In this document: in pieces, positions 1 through 9,201 of the stretch
How the letters are laid out: every line of letters begins with the position of its first letter
How positions within the stretch are numbered: the stretch's first letter is position 1
NCBI GenBank assembly: GCA_965216585.1
Contig: CBDCGC010000003.1
Coordinates: forward strand, 1,674,001-1,738,000
Direction of reading: 5' to 3'
From: CADEER01 sp965216585
Lineage (GTDB): Bacteria; Desulfobacterota; Binatia; HRBIN30; CADEER01
Length of the DNA: 64,000 nucleotides
Made by a program: the position numbers and the translations under genes
Notes under the pieces: generated by a model
Databases searched by the model: none
The model's input: only the letters and a program-made list of their open reading frames with translations
What the model was told of the DNA's origin: nothing

Positions 1-444
1 GTGCGCGGCGCCCAGGTCAGCAGCGGCTATTGGCGTGATCCCGAGGCCACGGCGGCAAGTCGCCTTGGCGCCTGGTTTCGCACCGGCGACATGGGCAGAT
101 TCGACGCCGAAGGGTTTCTCTACGTCGTCGATCGCAAGAAGGACATCATCGTCAGCGGCGGCGAAAACATCGCCTCACGCGAAGTCGAGGACGTTCTGCA
201 CGCACACCCGGCGGTGCTCGACGCGGCGGTGGTTGGCGAAGCCGACCGGCGTTGGGGTGAGAACGTCTGCGCCTTCGTCGTCAAGCGGCGCGACGCCAGC
301 GTCGACACCGAGCAGCTCATCGATTTCGTTCGCCAGCGATTGGCCAGTTACAAGAAACCCAAACGCGTGGTTTTCGTCGACGAGCTGCCGCGCACTGCGA
401 GTGGCAAGGTAGCGAAGGCAGCCCTGCGCAGCCGACTCCGCTAG
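1..444 (+). CDS. AMP-dependent acyl-CoA synthetase/ligase, C-terminal part (5' end outside window)
   Basis: The reading frame is open from base 1, so only the last ~147 residues of an adenylate-forming enzyme are seen. Visible motifs are GDMG near residue 29, the hinge motif VDRKKDIIVSGGEN around residues 43-56, and the C-terminal PRTASGK with the catalytic lysine near residue 136, 11 residues from the end. These define the mobile C-terminal domain of the ANL superfamily, which activates a carboxylate with ATP and passes it to CoA. 'Ligase of a fatty or related acid' is as far as the fragment goes, because the substrate pocket lies upstream. No partner gene is visible downstream. Confidence 0.9.
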   Translation: MRGAQVSSGYWRDPEATAASRLGAWFRTGDMGRFDAEGFLYVVDRKKDIIVSGGENIASREVEDVLHAHPAVLDAAVVGEADRRWGENVCAFVVKRRDASVDTEQLIDFVRQRLASYKKPKRVVFVDELPRTASGKVAKAALRSRLR

Positions 445-721
445 CTGTAGCTGGTCCGGAATGGACGACCGGGCAGGTGCACAAGCTGCTGACGTGTAGG
501 GTCGAACGCGACACGCACGGCCACGTGTGTCAGCCTCTGCGCGCGGCATGGCACACCTCTTTGCAGCGCGCATGTGTGCTGCAATCAGGTTTTTCGACGC
601 TTCCGAGGTGTCAAGCGTCAGGATCTTGGCGACGGAGCCGGAAGCCTCTATGCGAGGTGGGAATTCGAACCGCGTCCGCTTTGGCCCTGCTCTTGCTGAT
701 TGCCTGGGTGGGGAGGAAGCC

Positions 722-1165
722 ATGAAATTCGACGAACACGAAACAATGGTGGTCGCAGCGGGCTTCGTCGTGCTGAGCGCATCCGTGATCATTCCCATGG
801 CGCAGCGCGTCGCCGAGGAGCGATTGGTGCGCCAGATGACCGCCAACGCAGCCGACTTTCAGCGACGAATCGAAAACACGCTGGGGGTGCGGACGGTTGC
901 CACTTCCGTTGCCGGGTCGACCAACCCACGCCAGAACCTCACCGACACCGTCGGTGCCCTCGTCGACACCCTGGTACCCGACATGGCGATGGCCGAAGCC
1001 ATCGACTCGGAGCGCTGGAAGGTTCCGAGCACACATGCGCTGTCGGAGCGTTCCGCTGAGCTCAAAGAAGTGGCCGGCCACCCCGACGACCTCCACGTCA
1101 CCACCGAATGGGTCGAAGGAAGGGCTCGAATGCGCATCGGACGCGGGACGAACGACACGCGTTGA
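722..1165 (+). CDS. Hypothetical membrane-anchored protein
   Basis: 147 residues with no recognised family. The start at 722 is chosen because a GGGAGGAAG ribosome binding site sits just upstream and a hydrophobic segment follows at residues ~9-27. After this single helix comes a polar region rich in Arg and Glu, probably outside the membrane. An upstream in-frame ATG at 527 would add a low-complexity tail without a convincing ribosome binding site. The gene faces the oppositely oriented exported protein at 1194-1727 with only 28 bases between the stops. Function unknown. Confidence 0.55.
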   Translation: MKFDEHETMVVAAGFVVLSASVIIPMAQRVAEERLVRQMTANAADFQRRIENTLGVRTVATSVAGSTNPRQNLTDTVGALVDTLVPDMAMAEAIDSERWKVPSTHALSERSAELKEVAGHPDDLHVTTEWVEGRARMRIGRGTNDTR

Positions 1166-1193
1166 GCAGGCGCCAGAGCTTTCGGCTCAGCAC

Positions 1194-1727
1194 CTATTGC
1201 GAGAAGCGTTTCAGTTTCTCTGCATAGGTGGCGTCGCTCATCAAACCGCGGACGATCTCGAGGTTGTTGTCCGACGGCTGAACGCCCTTCATCATCGCCA
1301 GCATCTGCTGCTTGAGCGCCGCCGGAATCTGCGGGTTGTTCTGGATCTTGGCGATCGACTCGTCGACATCGGTCTTCTCGCGAGCAAACCCGTAGGCCAT
1401 GGCGACGCTGACGACGGCTTTGTGCCATTCCTCAGTACTGGAAAAACCGTGCTGCCGGATGATCGACGTGACGCCCTCGAGAGCGGAAAACGCCGCCGCA
1501 CTCGAGCCGCGCGCTTTCACACCCGGAGCCTTGTCGCCGTATTTGTCGCGCATCGCCAGCAAAGCGTCGATGGCCTTGCGCGCGGACTGGTCGCTCAACT
1601 CGACCTGCGGGATCTGCACCCCAGCACCCATCGGGTTTGCGCCCGGCGGCATTCCCGGGACTTGCGCAGCGGCAACCGCGGCGCAGAGCCAGACGGCAAG
1701 AGAGATTCGAACCTGCTTTGCAGTCAT
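1194..1727 (-). CDS. Hypothetical secreted protein
   Basis: 177 residues. The start at 1727 is supported by an AGGAGG motif upstream and by the signal peptide that begins there (short basic n-region, hydrophobic core LAVWLCAAVAAA, probable cleavage after AQ). The mature part is mostly helical by appearance, with Met- and Gln-rich stretches such as LKQQMLAMMKG. No catalytic motif or family is recognised. It is probably periplasmic. The longer frame starting at 1784 would bury the signal peptide behind 19 polar residues and is less likely. Confidence 0.65.
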   Translation of the reverse strand: MTAKQVRISLAVWLCAAVAAAQVPGMPPGANPMGAGVQIPQVELSDQSARKAIDALLAMRDKYGDKAPGVKARGSSAAAFSALEGVTSIIRQHGFSSTEEWHKAVVSVAMAYGFAREKTDVDESIAKIQNNPQIPAALKQQMLAMMKGVQPSDNNLEIVRGLMSDATYAEKLKRFSQ

Positions 1728-1839
1728 TTCACAAGCCTCCTCGTTTGTTGCCAAATCACGACATGCGCAGTCATTCTTACACATCGAGGCAGAAGCGCGC
1801 GACCAGCCAGTGCACTCACTTCAGGGGGTGCATCCGACG

Positions 1840-3111
1840 TCAGCGCAGAACGGCGGTGACGGTGGAGCTCGCCAGCGTGCGGCGCCAGGAGTCTTCGATC
1901 TCCTCTTTCGACAGTGAGGCGACGATGTGTTCGGCCTCTTCCGGCGTCGGCGCCCCCCAGAGAACGCTCTCGGCAAGCGCCCCGGCCTGATCGAGACGGC
2001 TCTCGGCCATCGTCGCGTTGCGATAGCGAATCTTCTTGCGCGCTCGCCCGATCTCGTCCGCCGTGAAACCCGACTCGGCCGCTTCGTGGCAAACTCGCTG
2101 CAACTCGCGCTGCAAGCGATCGACCCGCCCGCGCGAGCTGCTCGAGCCGACCGATGCGACCGACCAGTCGGGACCCCATTCGAGGTGGGCGGAGACGTCG
2201 TAGCTGAGCCCCTGCTTTTCGCGCAGCTCCTGGAACAGCCGACTGTCGGGATCGACACCGATGATATCGAGAGCCACGCCGGTAGCGAGAATGTTTCGCG
2301 GCTCGGGATGGATGGAAAACAGGAGCGACACGTGGGACTGCCCGCGCTCCGAGGTCTTGACACGACACACCCCCCCGGGGCGGTGGATGACCGGCGGCCG
2401 CTCGACCGCATCGCCGCCGTTGCCGCGGGCGAAGATGGTTTCGACTGCATCGCGCACTTCTTCGCAGGACACGCCGCCGACGATGGCCAGCACGGATCCG
2501 GCATGGGAGAAGTGTGTATCGCGGAATTCCTCGACTTCACCGACATCGATCTTGCGAACGCTCGACAAGGTGCCGGAAACGGGCTGCGCAAGGGCGCCGT
2601 CGAACAGACGCGCCCACGCCTGCCGGTAGAGCTTCTCGGCCGGATCCTCGAGACGGCCGCGAATCTCCTCCATGACGACACGCTTTTCCTTGGCCAGCAG
2701 CCGCGGATCGATGCGGGTGTCGTAATACTGCTCGGCGAGCAGTCGCAGAGCCGCACCGACGTCTTCGTTGAAGACCTCGAACAGGAGCGAGACGTCCTCG
2801 TAGCCCGTATCTGCGTTGTGCTCACCACCAAGCTCGGCGGCGTGCTGGTTGATCGCCAACTGATCGAGCGTCGACGTGCCTTGGAAGAGCATGTGCTCGG
2901 TCAAGTGCGCAAGACCGGAATGGGCACCGTCGTAGCGCGCGCCGGCAGCGACGGTCAGCGAGATCGCCGTCAGTCGCCCCGGGTGGCGCTGGTAGACGAC
3001 CTCGAGGCCACGGTGACGAAAGCGTTCGACCGGGGCAGCCGTGCTCGCCATCGGTCGGATGCGGCCGGAACTCTCTTCACTTCCTCTTTGCACTGAGCTC
3101 TGCATCTTCAC
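1840..3111 (-). CDS. M16 family zinc peptidase (pitrilysin/processing-peptidase-like)
   Basis: About 423 residues, the size of a single-chain bacterial M16B protease. The inverted zinc motif HxxEH is present as HLTEH, followed by a downstream acidic segment, and the C-terminal half is the substrate-clamping domain of the family. The GTG at 3111 overlaps the pyrE stop in a GTGA arrangement, suggesting translational coupling; an internal ATG at 3051 is the alternative start. A second M16 peptidase lies at 61325-62584, so the window carries two divergent copies. Substrate unknown. The protein has no clear signal peptide, so it may act in the cytoplasm. Confidence 0.85.
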   Translation of the reverse strand: MKMQSSVQRGSEESSGRIRPMASTAAPVERFRHRGLEVVYQRHPGRLTAISLTVAAGARYDGAHSGLAHLTEHMLFQGTSTLDQLAINQHAAELGGEHNADTGYEDVSLLFEVFNEDVGAALRLLAEQYYDTRIDPRLLAKEKRVVMEEIRGRLEDPAEKLYRQAWARLFDGALAQPVSGTLSSVRKIDVGEVEEFRDTHFSHAGSVLAIVGGVSCEEVRDAVETIFARGNGGDAVERPPVIHRPGGVCRVKTSERGQSHVSLLFSIHPEPRNILATGVALDIIGVDPDSRLFQELREKQGLSYDVSAHLEWGPDWSVASVGSSSSRGRVDRLQRELQRVCHEAAESGFTADEIGRARKKIRYRNATMAESRLDQAGALAESVLWGAPTPEEAEHIVASLSKEEIEDSWRRTLASSTVTAVLR

Positions 3112-3719
3112 ACGCCGAGAAAGTCTCGCCCGCGGTCGCGATCGCGTTGATCGATCAGATCTTCTTCGAATAGCACATCGAGCAGGGGAAGCACGCCGAC
3201 GACACCGTGGACGCGCAAACCCGCGTCCTCCAGCTCGCTGGCGCCCTGCCGGCGGCGATCGACGACGACGAGCACGTCTTCGACACGCAGACCGACCTCG
3301 CGCAGGAGAGCGACCGCCTCCAGCTTGGCACCACCGCTGGTGATGACGTCGTCGACGACCAGCACCGTCTCGCCCTCGGCGTACTCCCCCTCGACCAGTT
3401 TCCTGGTGCCGTATTGTTTGGCCTCTTTGCGCGGATAGATCAGCGGGCGTTGAGCGACCAGCGACATGGCGACCGCGATTGGTAGGCCGGCGTAGGGAAT
3501 TCCACCGATCCGATCAAAGCGCAGGTTCTCGGCCGCCCGCGCCAAGGCACGGCCGACGCGCGCCAGCGTCGTCGGGTGCGCGACCAGGATGCGCAGGTCG
3601 AGATAGAACGGCGAAGTGCTTCCATCTTTGAGAACGAAATCGCCAAAGCGAATCGCGCCGATGCGAAAGAGCTCCTTGCCGAGCTCGCGCAGGCGCGCCG
3701 TCCCGTCTACTTCCGCCAT
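3108..3719 (-). CDS. pyrE: Orotate phosphoribosyltransferase
   Basis: 203 residues. The enzyme makes orotidine 5'-phosphate from orotate and PRPP in pyrimidine synthesis. The PRPP-binding signature VLVVDDVITSGGAK is intact, and the N-terminal FGDFVLKDGSTSPFYLDLR matches the orotate-binding region of the family. The ATG at 3719 is preferred because GGAG lies 6 bases upstream; a TTG two codons earlier is possible. It follows the isochorismatase-like gene by 13 bases and overlaps the M16 peptidase start, so the three genes probably form one minus-strand transcript. Confidence 0.93.
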   Translation of the reverse strand: MAEVDGTARLRELGKELFRIGAIRFGDFVLKDGSTSPFYLDLRILVAHPTTLARVGRALARAAENLRFDRIGGIPYAGLPIAVAMSLVAQRPLIYPRKEAKQYGTRKLVEGEYAEGETVLVVDDVITSGGAKLEAVALLREVGLRVEDVLVVVDRRRQGASELEDAGLRVHGVVGVLPLLDVLFEEDLIDQRDRDRGRDFLGV

Positions 3720-3732
3720 CGCCAACTCCGCT

Positions 3733-4290
3733 CTACTTGATCAGCCTGTGGATCTGCTTGAAGAGTGGGTCGCTGGCATCGCGCACCCACTCGAGGAGAA
3801 TCATCTCCGTCGAAGACGCGACGGCACCCGAAGCGGTCATCTTCTGCCATGCCGTTTCACAGTCGCGTTCAAAGCGCGATGAGATCGCATCCCACGGCAA
3901 GTGCACGTCGTAGCCGCGTTCGAGAAGCTCGTGCACCGTCTGGTTGACACAGGCATGCGCCTCGATGCCACAAACGACGAGTTGACGGCGCCGTGTCGTT
4001 TCGAGAGCGGTGACGAATCGCGGCTGGGCGCAGCAACTCATGGTCATCTTCTCGATCGGAGCGGCATCGCCACCCAGGGCATCGACGACCTCGGACTGGG
4101 TGTGACCGATGCCCTTGGGGTACTGCTCGGTGAGCAGTACCGGCAGGTCGAAAACTCGCGCCGCGCGGATCAGCCGGCAGACGCGTTCGACCATCCGCTC
4201 GTGGTCGAAGGTCTTGCCGCGATACGCCTCCTGCACGTCAATGACGACGAGGGCGCTCTCCGCCCGCACCAGCAAACGGGATGCACTCAT
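3733..4290 (-). CDS. Isochorismatase-family cysteine hydrolase
   Basis: 185 residues, typical for the family. The catalytic triad can be read: Asp in VVIDVQ near residue 18, Lys in TEQYPKG, and the nucleophile Cys in GIEAHACV. Members hydrolyse amides or vinyl ethers (nicotinamide, isochorismate, N-carbamoyl compounds). Nothing in the sequence or neighbourhood fixes the substrate. The start overlaps the upstream DUF4124 gene by an ATGA, so it is translationally coupled to it. Cytoplasmic. Confidence 0.88.
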   Translation of the reverse strand: MSASRLLVRAESALVVIDVQEAYRGKTFDHERMVERVCRLIRAARVFDLPVLLTEQYPKGIGHTQSEVVDALGGDAAPIEKMTMSCCAQPRFVTALETTRRRQLVVCGIEAHACVNQTVHELLERGYDVHLPWDAISSRFERDCETAWQKMTASGAVASSTEMILLEWVRDASDPLFKQIHRLIK

Positions 4291-4997
4291 CGACGGGCGG
4301 CAAGCCGGCGCGGCGCGCTGCTACGCGTGACCCGCCGCCGCGCTGCCGTTCGACCGCAATTCGACGGCCGCAATCCGCGCGGCAACTGGGCGCTGAAGCG
4401 CGGGCCGAGTGGCACCGGGCCAGTGACGTACAACGACGGGCCGTTGCGGTCGTATTGAAACTGCTCCTGCAGCCGCATGCGAACCGTGCGGTGCCGCGAT
4501 CTGCCGCGATCGAACGAGGTGGCGACACGCGGGCCGACGTACGGCGCATACCACGGGTAGTAGGCCGGTGCAGCGGCGCTAAACTCGGGGGCGACGACGA
4601 CCTCGGAAACCGACAGCGGGCCGGCGATGTTGACGTGAACGTCCTGCACCACCGGCTGCGGCGGCGCGGCGGTCGGCTGTGGCCGACGCCATTGGTGCGA
4701 CCGATCGTAAACCACTTGCGCCATGCGGCGGTCAGGCGCCGCTCGCGACTCCCTTGGCGCCGCCGCCGCGACCGCGGCTGGCGCTTCATCGACACGCGCC
4801 GGCTCCGCATCGGCGGCGACGCGGCCGGCGCGAACGATCACCCGGGCGCCCTCGCGTTGCGACTCCGGCACGTCCTCGATCTCGTTGGTGAAGTGGCGCG
4901 CGCCACTGTCGTCGCGCCATTCATAGATTTGCGCCGCCACGACGCGTGGAACAACGACAACCAACACTGCGAAGACGAGCGCTCTTACCGCCGGCAT
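4287..4997 (-). CDS. Secreted DUF4124-like protein
   Basis: 236 residues with an N-terminal signal peptide (hydrophobic core ALVFAVLVVVV, cleavage near VAAQ). The first ~35 mature residues, IYEWRDDSGARHFTNEIEDV, match the DUF4124 pattern: an aromatic residue, Trp, 'D-G-HFTN', then VP. The rest is low-complexity, rich in Ala, Pro, Arg and Tyr, and probably disordered or wall-associated. Function of the family is unknown. It is the first gene of the probable DUF4124 / hydrolase / pyrE / M16 run. Confidence 0.72.
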   Translation of the reverse strand: MPAVRALVFAVLVVVVPRVVAAQIYEWRDDSGARHFTNEIEDVPESQREGARVIVRAGRVAADAEPARVDEAPAAVAAAAPRESRAAPDRRMAQVVYDRSHQWRRPQPTAAPPQPVVQDVHVNIAGPLSVSEVVVAPEFSAAAPAYYPWYAPYVGPRVATSFDRGRSRHRTVRMRLQEQFQYDRNGPSLYVTGPVPLGPRFSAQLPRGLRPSNCGRTAARRRVTRSSAPRRLAARR

Positions 4998-5085
4998 GAT
5001 CAGACGCTAGCGTCGATGCGGACTTGTCGCAAACCACGGCCGGTGGCAGCGAGTGCCAGCACTCTTGGCGAGCGCCGGAACGGCC

Positions 5086-5382
5086 TCAGATGCCCGCCGA
5101 GTACGAAGCCCAGAGCGACCAGAACACCCACATCGCCAGCCCGATGGCGCCGAGCAGAACCAGTCCGGCAGCGTTCGACTGCTTGCGCCAGGCCCCCGGC
5201 GCCGGTGCAACAAACGCCCTGCGTTCGACCTTTTGCTGGCGCTCGCGCATCTCGTCGATACTCATGACGCGAGCCTCGCTCAGCTCGATCTTGCCCAGCT
5301 TGGTGACCAACGCATCGCGAACCTCGCGCGCGTTCTCCCCTTGCAGTCCTTCGATTCTCAACGTTGCCCGAAACCTTGGCAT
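5086..5382 (-). CDS. Small tail-anchored membrane protein, hypothetical
   Basis: 98 residues. A soluble N-terminal half (MPRFRATLRIEGLQ then a charged helical stretch) is followed by one C-terminal transmembrane helix (AAGLVLLGAIGLAMWVFWSL). GGAG lies about 10 bases before the ATG. The opening resembles small proteins that begin with a beta strand and a conserved Arg/Glu pair, but I do not recognise the family. There is no close partner; 88 bases separate it from the DUF4124 gene downstream. Confidence 0.6.
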   Translation of the reverse strand: MPRFRATLRIEGLQGENAREVRDALVTKLGKIELSEARVMSIDEMRERQQKVERRAFVAPAPGAWRKQSNAAGLVLLGAIGLAMWVFWSLWASYSAGI

Positions 5383-6014
5383 GGCTGAACTTCTCCCGCC
5401 GCTCCCCGATCATTCGCAATCAGAGCTTCGATGGCACGGGAAAATATAACACTCTGTATGGATATTAAAGACCCAATCACCTGATCAGTTCCCAACGCAG
5501 TGCAAACAGTCAAGCGAAAAAGGTGAACCGTCGCTCACCTCCGATAAGAGCACCGGGCAACATTCTCGCTTGAACGCACGCACCAAGGCGAGCAGAATAT
5601 TTGGTGGATGACGGTCGTCCATGCCGACGATGCGGTCGGTTGCAAAAGTTGAGATCGCAACATGCGGTATATTTTTGGTTGACTCAATACAATCCCTAGT
5701 GGTACGTACGGTTTACCTTCAGTCCCACGCAAGAAAAGGCGTCCAGTGACGGAAGATTCGGCAAGCAACTCCTCACGCTTCGGATCCGCAGGGATCCGCG
5801 GCTTCGATGAGTCGCACCACCGCCGCCGGTATCAGATTGGTACAGGGGGTCTCGTCACTGCTGGACCGCAGCCATTGCGCGGGCCGTCCAAGCGAGGCGA
5901 TCCAAGCGCCCACCCGATCAGCGGGATCGAGGAGCGTCGGAAGACGTAGGTCGAGCGCGGAAACGACAGACGCGCCAGAGCGAGCGCCTCGCCGGAAATC
6001 TCAAAGGAGCCATC
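5383..6014 (+). other. Long intergenic region upstream of prkA
   Basis: 632 bases without a convincing gene, visibly more AT-rich than the flanks between ~5440 and 5700. It contains a 6-bp inverted repeat (AGGTGA / TCACCT, 5520-5540) and two GGATCC-containing copies of GGATCCGC near 5780-5800. No clear -35/-10 pair was found. The last 20 bases hold the AAAGGAG ribosome binding site of prkA. It probably contains the control region of the prkA cluster, which is stress- or stationary-phase-induced in characterised bacteria. Confidence 0.5.
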
Positions 6015-7952
6015 ATGCATGCAGACAAAGCAACTTTTGAGAAAGTGATTCGGGAGGATCGCGCAACTCGCGAAAACCACGACTGGAACGGTACCTTCCT
6101 CGACTACCTCGATCTGGTGCGCGAGGACCCGGGCATCACACAACTGGCGCACTCGCGATTGTTCGACATCGTCAGCGGCGCTGGTTCGCGCGACATCCTC
6201 GCCAGCGACGACCCCAAGGTGAAGCGGCTGTACGGCGACGATCCGTACCGGGTCTACGAGTTCTTCGCCGACGAGTTCTTCGGCATCGAAAAAACCGTGT
6301 CGCAGATCGTGCGCTATCTGCATTCGGCGGCTCTCAAAGGAGAGGAGAGTCGCCAGGTGCTCTACCTGATGGGACCCGTCGGCTCGGGCAAGAGCTCCCT
6401 GGTCGAAAAGCTGCAGCGCGGCCTCGAGCAGGCCGAGCCGATCTACGCCATCGAAGGATGTCCGATGCAAGAGGAACCGCTCCACCTCCTGCCACGCCAC
6501 CTGCGCAAAGAATTCGAGAAAATGCTCGGCGTGCACATCGAAGGCGATCTCTGCCCGATGTGTCGCTACCGGCTGAAGGAGGAGTTCGACACACGCTACG
6601 AAGACGTTCCGGTCGTGCGCCGCTCGTTCTCGAAGCGCAACCGCGTCGGCATCGGCGTCGTGCCTCCGGTCGATCCCAACAACCAGGACACCTCTGTGCT
6701 CATCGGTAGCGAGGACATCTCCAAGCTCGACCGATACTCGGAGGGCGACCCGCGCGTCCTCGATCTCAACGGTGCTCTCAATGTCGCCAACCGCGGAATC
6801 GCCGAGTTCATCGAGGTGTTCAAGAACGAAACCGAGTATCTGCATGCCATGATCACGGCGACGCAGGAGAAGGTCATCCCCGCCCCGGGCCGCCACGGCA
6901 TGGTCTATGTCGACGCCGTCATCGTCGCCCATTCCAACGAGGCCGAGTGGCAGAAGTTCAAAGCCGACCACACCAACGAAGCGATCCTCGATCGCATCGT
7001 CGTCGTCAAGGTTCCCTACAATTTGCGGCTCACCGAGGAAGTCAAAATCTACGAAAAGATCATTCACAATTCGGACTTCCGCGCCCATGTCGCGCCACAC
7101 ACACTCGAAGTGGCATCGATGTTTGCCATTCTTTCGCGACTCGAGCCGAGCTCGAAGTGCGATCTGATGACCAAGCTGCGCCTCTACAACGGTGAAGAGG
7201 TGATCGAAAAGGGCCGCACCAAGAAGATCGACTGGCGCGAGCTCAAAGAAGACACCAAGCGCGAGGGGATGAGCGGCATCTCGACGCGTTTCGTCATGAA
7301 GGCGCTCGACAACGCCCTCTCCGACAACATCGAGGGCAACTGCATCAATCCGATCAACGTGCGTGAAGCATTGATCAACATGGTCAAAGAGGCCGACATG
7401 GCCGACGACACGCGCAAGCGCTACCTCGAGCTCCTGCAGGACACGCTGCACAAGGAGTACCTGGAGCTCCTCGAGCGCGAGATCACCAAGGCCTTCGTCT
7501 ACTCCTACCAGGAACAAGCCGAGTCGCTCTTCCAGAACTACCTCGACCACGCCGAGGCCTTCGTCAACAAGAGTAAGGTGCGTGACCGCAACACCAACGA
7601 GGAACTGCAGCCCGACGAGGCCTTCCTCAAATCGATCGAGGAGCAGATCGCCATCATCGGCTCCGCCGCCGAGGGGTTTCGCCAGGAAGTCATCGCCTAC
7701 CTGTGGTCGGCCAGTCGGCGCGGCACCAACATTTCCTACAAGAGCTACGAACCGCTGCGCGAGGCGATCGAAAAACGACTGATGACGTCGGTACGCGACA
7801 TCAGTCGCATCATCACCAAGGCGCGCACGCGCGACGAAGAGCAGAACGAAAAGTACAGCACGATGGTCGAGAGTCTGATCGAGAACGGCTACTGCAAGAG
7901 CTGCGTCGACGTCGTCTTGAAGTACGCTGCCAACAACCTCTGGAAGGACTGA
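6015..7952 (+). CDS. prkA: PrkA-family serine protein kinase / AAA protein
   Basis: 645 residues, full length for the PrkA/YeaG family. An AAA-like P-loop GPVGSGKSS sits at residues 120-128, and the C-terminal third carries the PrkA kinase-like domain. A CxMCR-type cysteine pair (LCPMCRYR) lies after the AAA core. In E. coli (YeaG) and Bacillus the protein is linked to nutrient stress and sporulation/stationary-phase signalling. The start has a strong ribosome binding site (AAAGGAG, 6-base spacing). The gene is followed after 15 bases by yhbH and then spoVR, the classical three-gene cluster. Confidence 0.95.
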   Translation: MHADKATFEKVIREDRATRENHDWNGTFLDYLDLVREDPGITQLAHSRLFDIVSGAGSRDILASDDPKVKRLYGDDPYRVYEFFADEFFGIEKTVSQIVRYLHSAALKGEESRQVLYLMGPVGSGKSSLVEKLQRGLEQAEPIYAIEGCPMQEEPLHLLPRHLRKEFEKMLGVHIEGDLCPMCRYRLKEEFDTRYEDVPVVRRSFSKRNRVGIGVVPPVDPNNQDTSVLIGSEDISKLDRYSEGDPRVLDLNGALNVANRGIAEFIEVFKNETEYLHAMITATQEKVIPAPGRHGMVYVDAVIVAHSNEAEWQKFKADHTNEAILDRIVVVKVPYNLRLTEEVKIYEKIIHNSDFRAHVAPHTLEVASMFAILSRLEPSSKCDLMTKLRLYNGEEVIEKGRTKKIDWRELKEDTKREGMSGISTRFVMKALDNALSDNIEGNCINPINVREALINMVKEADMADDTRKRYLELLQDTLHKEYLELLEREITKAFVYSYQEQAESLFQNYLDHAEAFVNKSKVRDRNTNEELQPDEAFLKSIEEQIAIIGSAAEGFRQEVIAYLWSASRRGTNISYKSYEPLREAIEKRLMTSVRDISRIITKARTRDEEQNEKYSTMVESLIENGYCKSCVDVVLKYAANNLWKD

Positions 7953-7967
7953 TTCCGACCGACGGCC

Positions 7968-9158
7968 ATGGCTTCTTTGCGATCCGTGTTCCGCCCCTTT
8001 CGGCCGAGCGATGCCGAGCGCAGCGACCGCGCCGCCGGCGACCGCGCCCGACACAGCGAAAAAGTTCGCGAGGCGATCCGCGAGAACATCGCCGACATCA
8101 TCGCCGATGAGTCGATCATCGGTCAGGATCGCGACCGCGTCGTCCGCGTTCCGATCCGCGGCATCAAGGAATACCGTTTCATCTACGGCAACCAGTCGCC
8201 CAACGTCGCGCAGGGCGACGGGGAAACCGAGCGCGGGCAGGTCGTCGGAAAAAACAAGGACGGCGACGAAAACGGTGAAGGGAAGGCAGGCGACCAAGCC
8301 GGCGTCGACTACTACGAGACCGACGTCAGCATCGAAGAGCTCATCGATTTGATGTTTGAGGATCTCGAGCTACCCGACCTCGAACGCAAGCGTTTGCGAC
8401 AGATCGAATCCGACCGCACCTTCAAACGACGCGGTTACCGGCAGGTGGGAATCCGCACCCGCCTCGACAAGCGTCGCACGGCGCGCGCCCGCATGCGACG
8501 GCGCCTGGCGGTCACCGAAGACACGCCGGACGACGAACGAAGCGGACGCTTCCCTTTTCACGAAGGCGACCTGACCTACCGGCATGTCACGACCGACATC
8601 CGGCTCGAATCAAACGCCGCCGTCGTCTGCATCATGGACACGTCCGGCTCGATGGACACCGCAAAGAAGTACCTGGCGCGTTCGTTCTTCTTTCTCCTCT
8701 ACCAGTTCATCCGCACCAAGTACCAAAACGTGGACCTGGTCTTCGTCGCCCACCACGCCCTCGCCAAGGAAGTGTCCGAAGAAGAGTTCTTCTCCAAGGG
8801 CGAATCGGGCGGAACGATGATCTCGTCCGGGTACAAACGGGCGCTCGAAATCATTGCCGAACGCTACCATCCGGCGATGTGGAACGTGTACGCTTTCCAT
8901 TGCTCGGATGGTGACAACTTCGACAGCGACAATCCCGCTGCTCTGAAACTGGCCGAGGAGTTGTGCCAGGCCTGCAACCTCTTCGGCTACGGCGAAATCA
9001 AGCCACTCGGCCCGCGCTACTACGAGAGTTCGATGCTCAACGTTTTCCGGCGCCTCGAAGTCGACAACTTTCAAACCGTTCTGATCGAACGCAAAGAAGA
9101 CGTGTGGCCGAGTTTCAAGGCGCTACTCGCCAAGGAGCGCGCCGAGGCGGAGGCGTAG
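7968..9158 (+). CDS. yhbH: YeaH/YhbH family DUF444 protein with von Willebrand A domain
   Basis: 396 residues. The N-terminal part is strongly charged (Arg/Glu-rich, residues 1-115). The C-terminal part is a VWA-like domain with a metal-ion-dependent adhesion site, MDTSGSMD, near residue 223, followed by a later SGGTMISSG segment. Homologues (YeaH in E. coli, YhbH in Bacillus) are always found beside PrkA and SpoVR and are presumed to assemble with them. The biochemical role is not settled. Cytoplasmic; no signal peptide. Confidence 0.93.
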   Translation: MASLRSVFRPFRPSDAERSDRAAGDRARHSEKVREAIRENIADIIADESIIGQDRDRVVRVPIRGIKEYRFIYGNQSPNVAQGDGETERGQVVGKNKDGDENGEGKAGDQAGVDYYETDVSIEELIDLMFEDLELPDLERKRLRQIESDRTFKRRGYRQVGIRTRLDKRRTARARMRRRLAVTEDTPDDERSGRFPFHEGDLTYRHVTTDIRLESNAAVVCIMDTSGSMDTAKKYLARSFFFLLYQFIRTKYQNVDLVFVAHHALAKEVSEEEFFSKGESGGTMISSGYKRALEIIAERYHPAMWNVYAFHCSDGDNFDSDNPAALKLAEELCQACNLFGYGEIKPLGPRYYESSMLNVFRRLEVDNFQTVLIERKEDVWPSFKALLAKERAEAEA

Positions 9159-9201
9159 CCGAGATGAAGGAACCAACTTCTTCGTTTCCGCATTCGGCGG
9201 C

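Noticed and set aside
477..725. Small plus-strand gene upstream of the membrane protein at 722
   Set aside because: It overlaps the better supported start, has no ribosome binding site and resembles no family.
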